Positions 33,897 to 39,201 of a DNA stretch of 39,201 nucleotides are shown here, in pieces; the first letter of the stretch is position 1; the number at the start of each line of letters is the position of its first letter. Below the pieces are notes generated by a model that saw nothing but the letters and a program-made list of their open reading frames with translations, did no database searches and was not told the origin of the DNA. The position numbers and the translations under genes were made by a program. This DNA comes from Serpens gallinarum (GTDB taxonomy: Bacteria > Pseudomonadota > Gammaproteobacteria > Pseudomonadales > Pseudomonadaceae): NCBI RefSeq assembly GCF_014836765.1, contig NZ_JACSQG010000011.1, positions 72,640 through 111,840 of the forward strand, read 5' to 3'.

Positions 33897-33919
33897 ATCC
33901 TGACCGAAACTTCGAATTC

Positions 33920-33950
33920 GTAGGATGGGTGGAGCGCAGCGATACCCATC
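33920..33950 (+). repeat. REP element D, at the 3' side of the RAYT gene
   Basis: GTAGGATGGGTGGAGCGCAG ... ACCCATC, 31 bases; the ends GATGGGT and ACCCATC pair around a loop of 13 bases. The RAYT stop codon overlaps its last two bases. Confidence 0.93.
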
Positions 33951-34503
33951 AATTGATCCTTGCCAAGCCCCGTTCATTTCGTTCACCCGCATTATTCTCT
34001 ATTCCTTCGCCTGCCCAATCCTCAGGTAACAAACCCATCAGGACATAGCGGTGGAAAGACGACCACGGCCAGTCGGCAAGATTTTCGACATGCCCATGTT
34101 TTCGGGGATTGTGGTGGATGTAATTCACGTGTCGGACGAAGTCCTTTTCGTCGCGAATGCGATGTTCCCAATAGCGACGCTGCCAGATGCCGCGCTCGCC
34201 TCGCCGTGCGCGGCTGGCGGAAATGTGTTCGTGTTTTGGCAGGCTGCGCGAGAAATGCGCTTTGATCAGTCGCCAACGCAGGGGGTAATCGGCATCGTGC
34301 GCCGGCAGGGTGCAGATCGCATGCAGGTGATCGGGCAGGATGACGACGGCGTCTATCCGCCATGGATGACGGTGCATGGCATAGACGAAGGCGCTACGCA
34401 GGTTTTCGATGTGCGTAGTGAGCAATGTGGCGTTGCGGTCAGCGAGGTTGAGTGTGAAGAACCAGGTGGCGCCGGGTGTGTGGTCGCGGCGGTAGGCGGT
34501 CAT
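33949..34503 (-). CDS. REP-associated tyrosine transposase (RAYT)
   Basis: RAYTs are domesticated relatives of IS200/IS605 TnpA that act on REP sequences. The 184-residue protein has the HUH motif H59-L-H61 (VILPDHLHAI), the later WQRRYWEHRIRDEKDF and the catalytic Tyr128 in VNYIHHNP. The start MTAYRRDHTPGATWFF at 34503 has AAGGA about ten bases upstream and is where the family begins; a longer in-frame start at 34560 lies inside REP E. The gene is bracketed by REP D and REP E in inverted orientation. Frame and catalytic residues are intact, so it could be active. Confidence 0.94.
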   Translation of the reverse strand: MTAYRRDHTPGATWFFTLNLADRNATLLTTHIENLRSAFVYAMHRHPWRIDAVVILPDHLHAICTLPAHDADYPLRWRLIKAHFSRSLPKHEHISASRARRGERGIWQRRYWEHRIRDEKDFVRHVNYIHHNPRKHGHVENLADWPWSSFHRYVLMGLLPEDWAGEGIENNAGERNERGLARIN

Positions 34504-34539
34504 CGGTATGCAGTCCTTTGCATTATGGGTGTGAGAGAC

Positions 34540-34570
34540 GATAGGTATCGCTGCGCTCAACCCATCCTAC
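34540..34570 (-). repeat. REP element E, upstream of the RAYT gene
   Basis: GATAGGTATCGCTGCGCTCA ... CCATCCTAC, 31 bases, inverted relative to REP D. It differs from the other copies at one place in the left end (GATAGGT for GATGGGT), which weakens its terminal pairing. It sits seven bases downstream of the TonB receptor stop. Confidence 0.9.
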
Positions 34571-34577
34571 GGAATGG

Positions 34578-36659
34578 TTAAAACTGAAACTCCAGCCCGG
34601 CGCCGGCATACCAGGAGCGGCCCGGTGCGGCTTCGTAGTAGCGGCCATTGCCGTCGCCGACGATCACCGAACCGACGTATTGGCGGTCCAGCAGGTTGTC
34701 CAGGCGCAGGGTCTGGTGAAAGGTCCAGGGCCCGCTTCGCTGTTCGAGGCGCGCGCGCCAGTGGAACACGGCATAGCTCGGCGCGGCTTTGGCGGTGTTG
34801 GTGTCTTCGGTGTAGACCTGGCTGCGGTACTGGGCTTCAAGGGCGGTGCTGATGCCGTCTTGCGGACGCCAGTTGAGTTCGCCGTAAAGGGTGGTGCGCG
34901 GTACGCCGGGTAAATCGTTGCCTTCTTCTATAGAGAGGTTGCCAGCGTTGAAGCGCGAGGCGTAGGTGGCGCTCAGGTAGGTGTAGGCGAGGTAGGCCGA
35001 CCAGTGCTCGCTGAGCTGGCTGTCCAGGCCCAGCTCGAACCCGCGGCGTTGGGTGCGGCCGGCGTTCTGGTAGCTGGTGCGGCCGTTCTGGTTGGCGAAG
35101 ACGACGATTTCATCGTCAGTGTCGATCTGGAACAGCGCGGCGTTGATGCGCACGCGTTCGCCGAGCAGGGCTTTCAGGCCGAGTTCGTATTGCGTGCTGG
35201 TGGCCGGGTCCAGATTCAGATTGGAGCCGCTGCCGCCACCGGGGGCGTAGGCCAGTTCGCCCTGGGTTGGCGTCTCGAAGGCTTTGCCGACACTGATGTA
35301 GCCATTGAGCGTCGGGCTGAAGGCGTAGCCGAGGCTCAGAGTGGGCGTGGCCTGCTCGAAACGCCGCCGGCCGCTGTCGTCGCCGTTGTCGGCGGTGATG
35401 AAGCGGTCGTCGATGTCGATTTCCACGGTGCTGTAGCGCAAGCCGCCCTGCAGGGTCCAGTCGCCTAGTTTCCACGTGGCCTGGGCGTAGGGGTCGAGGC
35501 TGGTGACGGTGTCGATTTCGTCGCGGCGCAGTTCGCCTTTCACGCCGAGTTGGTCGCCGACGAAGTTCTGGTAGCCCTGGCGGTCGTCGCGACTGCGGTC
35601 GTAGTCCAGGCCGAACACCAGTTGCAGGTCGCCGGGTGCACTTTCCAGGGGCTGTAACCAGCGCAGGCTGCCGCCATAAAAGGTGCGGTCGAAGTCCACC
35701 ACCCCGCCGCCACGCTCGTTGGCGGGCACGGCTTTGGGGATCGACAGAAATTGCAGCACGCTGCGCCGGCCGGTGTAGGCAGTGGCCTGCAGGGTGGCGT
35801 CGCCGAAACGGCGCTCGTAATTGCTGCCCAGTTGCTGGTGGTCGATGCTCTTGCGTGTGTCGTAGAGCAGCGCGTTGGCGGTCACCGAACGGGGATCGGC
35901 GCGATAGCCTACCCAGGTCTGGCCCAGCGGGTCTTCGGTGTCGTTTTGCTCCAGGCTGCTGAAGACCAGGTTCAGCGTGCTGTCGTCGTCCGGCGCAAGG
36001 TTGAGTTTGGCGAACGTCTGGTCGCGACGGGCGGCGCTGTGGTCGCGGTAGCCGTCGGTGTCCAGGCGCGAGGCGTCGAGCAGGAAGCCGATGCCGTCGG
36101 TTTCGCCTTCCACACTGAAGTGGTTGCGTGTCAGGCCGTCGCTGCCGAACAGGGTTTCGACGCCCGCACGCGGACTGCCGCGGCCATCGCGGGAAAACAC
36201 CTGGATAACGCCGCCGGCATTGCTGCCATACAGGGTCGATGCGGGGCCGCGTAATACTTCGATGCGATCTGCGGTGTCCAGATTGAAGGTGGCGGCCTGA
36301 CCCTGGCCGTCTGGGGTACTGGCCGGGATGCCGTCGGCGATCAATTTGATGCCGCGTACGCCAAACGCCGAGCGGGTGCCGAATCCCCGCGAGGAAATCT
36401 GCAGGTCTTGGGCATAGTTCTGGCGATTCTGGATGGCCAAGCCGGGAACGCGGCTGAGTGCTTCGGAAGCGTTGATGCCCAACTGACCTTCGCTGATCTG
36501 GCGGCTGTTGACGCTGTCGATGGAGTAGGGCTGGTCGAAGCTGGGTGTGGACAGGCGGCTGCCGGTGACTACCAGCGGGGTGGCGATTTCCAGGGTTTCG
36601 GCGCTGGCTGGGATGGGCAGGAGCAGGACGAGCAAAGAATGGAAAATCGATTTCGTCAT
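34578..36659 (-). CDS. TonB-dependent outer-membrane receptor
   Basis: A 693-residue receptor with signal peptide (MTKSIFHSLLVLLLPIPASA), a TonB box-like ATPLVVTGSRL shortly after, the plug domain (about 40-155, with EALSRVPGLAIQNR, RGFGTRSAFGVRGIKLIADG and VLRGPASTLYGSNAGGVI), and a 22-strand barrel ending in F (AGLEFQF). It imports a large ligand, probably an iron chelate, with energy from TonB, but the sequence does not show which. It could be a siderophore receptor or a metal or vitamin receptor; I see no convincing Fur box upstream. The gene is isolated: RAYT lies downstream, and the divergent small-protein/GMC pair upstream. Confidence 0.93.
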   Translation of the reverse strand: MTKSIFHSLLVLLLPIPASAETLEIATPLVVTGSRLSTPSFDQPYSIDSVNSRQISEGQLGINASEALSRVPGLAIQNRQNYAQDLQISSRGFGTRSAFGVRGIKLIADGIPASTPDGQGQAATFNLDTADRIEVLRGPASTLYGSNAGGVIQVFSRDGRGSPRAGVETLFGSDGLTRNHFSVEGETDGIGFLLDASRLDTDGYRDHSAARRDQTFAKLNLAPDDDSTLNLVFSSLEQNDTEDPLGQTWVGYRADPRSVTANALLYDTRKSIDHQQLGSNYERRFGDATLQATAYTGRRSVLQFLSIPKAVPANERGGGVVDFDRTFYGGSLRWLQPLESAPGDLQLVFGLDYDRSRDDRQGYQNFVGDQLGVKGELRRDEIDTVTSLDPYAQATWKLGDWTLQGGLRYSTVEIDIDDRFITADNGDDSGRRRFEQATPTLSLGYAFSPTLNGYISVGKAFETPTQGELAYAPGGGSGSNLNLDPATSTQYELGLKALLGERVRINAALFQIDTDDEIVVFANQNGRTSYQNAGRTQRRGFELGLDSQLSEHWSAYLAYTYLSATYASRFNAGNLSIEEGNDLPGVPRTTLYGELNWRPQDGISTALEAQYRSQVYTEDTNTAKAAPSYAVFHWRARLEQRSGPWTFHQTLRLDNLLDRQYVGSVIVGDGNGRYYEAAPGRSWYAGAGLEFQF

Positions 36660-36851
36660 GTAAGTGCCGGAGTAAACGCGTCGGAACCTTGGTTATAGAC
36701 TACTTGCGCAAGGAGTTGCGGTTCCGCTTGGCGCTGATAGACGTCCCTGTATATTCGGTTAGTCCTGTCACGAGTGTGCTTTGGGCCACTGTGCAACCGG
36801 TGCATATCAGCTTACATGCCTGCCTGTGTTTACCAGTACGGGAAGTCTGTG

Positions 36852-37310
36852 ATGTCTGCTCATAGATTGTCGAAAGCGTCCCTGAGCCATATTCGTCAGG
36901 TGTTCAACGAATTGGAGCCTGCACCGGTCCAGGTGCGGGAAGGATTTTTCCGCGCCTGCTTTATTGGCCCGTGGTGGTTGCGTGCCAGTGCCGGGCCGAG
37001 CGTTGCGCTGAGCGGTTTGCCGGGCTGGCAGGGCAAGCGCTTCCTGGATGCGGATACAGCGACCAATGTGCTGCGCACGGCAAGCGGCAGCGTAGAGAAG
37101 CTGCGGATGCAATGCCGGGAAGGTGCGTCACTGGTGGATGGACGACAGGGTGTGGCGTTGCACTACGGCAAGGACGCGGTGTTGCCATGGCGCTGGGTCG
37201 TTGATGAGCTGCGCGTGCTGAATGAAGGCACGCTGTTGGGCATGACGGTGATCAATCTGCCGGTATTGCGGCATCTGGCGTTCCCCTTTCTGTTGCAGCG
37301 TGAATCATGA
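36852..37310 (+). CDS. GXWXG/DUF4334-like small protein
   Basis: A 152-residue soluble protein with no signal peptide. The central part GLPGWQGKRFLDADTATNVL and the C-terminal LGMTVINLPVLRHLAFPFLL followed by QRES recall the GXWXG (PF14231) and DUF4334 (PF14232) pattern, including the closing FxLxR-like end. This is recognised from memory and is not certain. The ATG at 36852 is used because it has GGGA upstream and starts the conserved region; earlier starts are possible. Its stop overlaps the start of the GMC gene (ATGA), so the two proteins should be made together. Confidence 0.75.
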   Translation: MSAHRLSKASLSHIRQVFNELEPAPVQVREGFFRACFIGPWWLRASAGPSVALSGLPGWQGKRFLDADTATNVLRTASGSVEKLRMQCREGASLVDGRQGVALHYGKDAVLPWRWVVDELRVLNEGTLLGMTVINLPVLRHLAFPFLLQRES

Positions 37311-38887
37311 GCGAGCCCTTCGACTTCGATGTGCTGATTGTGGGTTCGGGCTTTGGCGGCAGCGTTTCGGCGTTGCGCATGGCCGAGCGGGGGCTGAAGG
37401 TTGCCGTGCTGGAGCAAGGGCGCCGTGTGACGGAAGCGGATCTGGAGCGAGCAGGTCAGGACGCGAGAGCGCTGACCTGGGCGCCGATGCTGAGGCGCTA
37501 TGGCTTTCTGGCTCAGGATATTTATCGTCACTTGGGTGTGGTGCGCGGCATCGGCGTGGGCGGCGGCAGTCTGGTGTATGCCGCCGTGTTGCTGGAGCCG
37601 GGGGAGCGCTTCTATCGCGATCCAACCTGGAGTGCGCTGAGTCCCGATTGGTCTGCCGAACTGGCGCCGCATTACGCCACGGCCAAACGCATACTCGGCG
37701 TGGCGGTGAATCCCTATCGCGGCATTCAGGATGAGTGGTTGGAAACCACCGCGGAGCGTATGGGCGCGGCGCATACATTTGGCTCGGTGCCGCAGGGTAT
37801 CTATTTTGGTGATCCACATCGTTTTACCGACGACCCCCTTCTGGATGGACAGGGGCCGGCCCGTCGCGGCTGCAACCTGTGCGGTCGCTGTATCACCGGC
37901 TGCTCCCAGGGTGCGAAGAACAGCCTCGACCACAATTACCTCTATCTGGCTGAGCAGTTGGGCGTGCAGATTCTTGCGGAGTCTCGGGTCACGCATATAA
38001 AGGAAGAAGGGGAGGGGTATCGGGTTTATCGCCGTCACCCCTGGAAGCGTCAGGCACAGGAGTCGCTCAGGGCGCGTCGGGTGATTCTCTCGGCTGGCGT
38101 GACCGGCACCCTGGAAATCCTGTTCGCCTCCCGTGATCACTATAAAACGCTGCCGGACATTTCCCGCGCGCTGGGTGAGCACGTGCGCACCAACAGCGAG
38201 GCCATTGTCAGCATCCTTGCCAAAGACAGCGCTATGGATGTCTCCCAGGGCACAACCATCTCGACACACTTCCATCCGGACGAGAAAACCCACATTACGC
38301 AAAACCGTTTCCCGGCCAGCTATAACTTCATGCGCTTCTATATGGGGCCGTTAATGGATGGCGAACGACCCTGGCGCCGAGCTCTGGGTGTAGTGGGTCA
38401 GTTCCTGCGTCATCCTGTTCGTTCAACGATTGGCTGGCGCGCCAAAGGCTGGCATCGGCGGGTCTCCGTGCTGACGGTAATGCAGCAGGCGGACAATGAA
38501 CTTCGCTTTGTCTATGGTCGGAGCTTGTTGCGCGGCGGGCGGCGTTCATTGGTTTCTGAGGTTGCCGTCGGGGATCGGGCTCCTTCCTATCTTCCCCAGG
38601 CCAATGCGGCTGCGCGCATTTTTGCGGAGGTCAGCCAGGGGGATGCGCAGAACGTCTTGCCGGAAAGCCTGGCCAATCTCTCCGTAACGGCACATCTGCT
38701 CGGCGGGGCGGTGATGGCCGTAGGTCCGGAGCAAGGCGTCATTGACCAAAACCACGAAGTCTTCGGCTATTCTGGTTTGTATGTAGTTGATGGCAGCGCC
38801 ATCCCCGTTAATGTGGGGGTCAACCCCAGCCTGACCATCACGGCGTTGGCAGAACGCTTTGCCGGTAAGTTGGCTCAGGGGTTATAG
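37307..38887 (+). CDS. GMC-family flavoprotein oxidoreductase, cholesterol-oxidase type
   Basis: A 526-residue flavoprotein with GSGFGG at 13-18 binding FAD, VRGIGVGGGSLVYAAVL, and C-terminal SVTAHLLGGAVM and NVGVNPSLTITALAERFA, which hold the active-site His and Asn region of the GMC_C domain. Near the middle it has C189-x2-C192-x2-C195-x3-C199 (GCNLCGRCITGCSQG), a ferredoxin-like cysteine set that could bind a cluster. The family oxidises alcohols, including sterols and long-chain alcohols; the substrate is not known here. No secretion signal is seen. It is translationally coupled to the upstream small protein. Confidence 0.92.
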   Translation: MSEPFDFDVLIVGSGFGGSVSALRMAERGLKVAVLEQGRRVTEADLERAGQDARALTWAPMLRRYGFLAQDIYRHLGVVRGIGVGGGSLVYAAVLLEPGERFYRDPTWSALSPDWSAELAPHYATAKRILGVAVNPYRGIQDEWLETTAERMGAAHTFGSVPQGIYFGDPHRFTDDPLLDGQGPARRGCNLCGRCITGCSQGAKNSLDHNYLYLAEQLGVQILAESRVTHIKEEGEGYRVYRRHPWKRQAQESLRARRVILSAGVTGTLEILFASRDHYKTLPDISRALGEHVRTNSEAIVSILAKDSAMDVSQGTTISTHFHPDEKTHITQNRFPASYNFMRFYMGPLMDGERPWRRALGVVGQFLRHPVRSTIGWRAKGWHRRVSVLTVMQQADNELRFVYGRSLLRGGRRSLVSEVAVGDRAPSYLPQANAAARIFAEVSQGDAQNVLPESLANLSVTAHLLGGAVMAVGPEQGVIDQNHEVFGYSGLYVVDGSAIPVNVGVNPSLTITALAERFAGKLAQGL

Positions 38888-38925
38888 CCGCCTAACGGTA
38901 TCTGCAATAAAACTGCAAATAACCG

Positions 38926-38953
38926 TTGACGGCACAATCCAGCGGCCTATAAT
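38926..38953 (+). promoter_or_regulatory. Tandem promoter P1
   Basis: TTGACG at 38926-38931, a 16-base spacer and TATAAT at 38948-38953, followed by a GC-rich discriminator (GCGCCCC), the type associated with stringent control. Confidence 0.85.
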
Positions 38954-39068
38954 GCGCCCCACTTCCGGTGCAGTCCTTACTGAAAACTCCTTGTAGATCA
39001 ACGAGTTAAGTGGTTTGAAGGGTGTCGGAAGGTTCGCTTTTCGAAGCGAATGCGGTGCGAGGTTGGAG

Positions 39069-39096
39069 TTGACAGCGGCTCAGGTTGCTGTAGAAT
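39069..39096 (+). promoter_or_regulatory. Tandem promoter P2
   Basis: TTGACA at 39069-39074, a 16-base spacer and TAGAAT at 39091-39096, with TCGCCTCCC following. The spacer length is the same as in P1. Confidence 0.88.
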
Positions 39097-39104
39097 TCGC
39101 CTCC

Positions 39105-39139
39105 CGCTACCGAGCTGGGGTTTACTTCGGTCGGTAGCG
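39105..39139 (+). promoter_or_regulatory. Hairpin in the P2 leader
   Basis: CGCTACCGA (39105-39113) pairs perfectly with TCGGTAGCG (39131-39139) around a 17-base loop. It would form in the leader of transcripts from P1 and P2. No T run follows, so a role in leader folding or antitermination is more likely than termination. Confidence 0.6.
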
Positions 39140-39179
39140 CAAGTGGTTGAGAAGGTTGAAAAAAATCTTCAAAAACAAC

Positions 39180-39201
39180 TTGACGGCAAGTAAGGCTGCT
39201 G
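39180..39201 (+). promoter_or_regulatory. Tandem promoter P3, -10 beyond the window
   Basis: TTGACG at 39180-39185 is followed by 16 bases that end exactly at the window edge; by analogy with P1 and P2 its -10 should begin at the next base. Confidence 0.6.

Larger units (their letters stand above)
38888..39201. other. Promoter region ahead of a probable rRNA operon
   Basis: After the GMC gene no gene remains in the window. The region holds an AACGGT/ACCGTT inverted repeat (about 38893-38926), three tandem promoter cores and a hairpin between the second and third. The layout resembles the leader of Pseudomonas rRNA operons, but the RNA genes themselves are beyond the window. Confidence 0.75.

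Noticed and set aside
36682-36726. CGGAACC ... GGTTCCG inverted repeat upstream of the TonB receptor, and the search for a Fur box
   Set aside because: Seven-base arms 31 bases apart are likely by chance, and no 19-bp Fur-like palindrome was found.

Overview
This window is a chromosomal segment of a Pseudomonas-type gammaproteobacterium. The evidence is the high GC content, the gene order rnr-rlmB-rpsF-rpsR-(DUF2232)-rplI-dnaB-alr-ygiQ ... LOG-azurin, which I know from Pseudomonas chromosomes, an azurin whose mature numbering fits the classical Pseudomonas protein exactly, an amaB/amaA lysine-catabolism pair, a bauR/bauA/bauC beta-alanine locus, and Pseudomonas-type REP elements with their RAYT transposase. 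No species is claimed.

Layout. (1) 1-8.0 kb, housekeeping, + strand: RNase R with a long basic tail, RlmB, a stand-alone receiver protein, the rpsF-rpsR-DUF2232-rplI ribosomal operon, a strong terminator, then the replicative helicase gene dnaB. (2) 8.0-8.25 kb: an unusual simple-sequence block of 19 perfect CTTG units running into 8 perfect CTTGCAG units, lying between dnaB and the alanine racemase gene alr. (3) 8.3-11.8 kb: alr, a terminator-like inverted repeat and the radical-SAM protein gene ygiQ. (4) 11.8-15.1 kb: a 569-base gene-free stretch, then a leftward group of a LOG-family nucleotide phosphoribohydrolase, a DUF5924/DUF2914 membrane protein and a DUF6152-DUF6644 pair, plus a possible 22-residue ORF with a good ribosome binding site. 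(5) 15.3-24.1 kb, + strand: azurin, amaB-amaA (pipecolate and aminoadipate semialdehyde oxidation) and a complete five-gene LIV-type amino-acid ABC transporter. (6) 24.1-29.7 kb: a DesT/FabR-like TetR regulator, an AEC transporter, a lipase without signal peptide, and a leftward YigZ-SDR-adenine deaminase cluster. (7) 29.7-33.9 kb: divergent bauR and bauA-bauC. (8) 33.9-36.7 kb: a RAYT gene bracketed by inverted REPs, and a TonB-dependent receptor. (9) 36.8-38.9 kb: a translationally coupled pair of a GXWXG/DUF4334-like small protein and a cholesterol-oxidase-type GMC flavoprotein with a four-cysteine cluster. (10) 38.9-39.2 kb: three tandem strong promoter cores with 16-base spacers, the last cut by the window end, as expected just ahead of a stable-RNA (probably rRNA) operon.

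Functional links. The amaBA pair and the LIV-type transporter form a plausible uptake-and-oxidation unit for lysine-derived compounds. bauR-bauA-bauC converts beta-alanine to acetyl-CoA through malonate semialdehyde. The items most worth a second look are the CTTG/CTTGCAG block upstream of alr, the RAYT/REP set (including a REP that supplies the lipase stop codon), the small-protein/GMC pair, and the 22-residue ORF.
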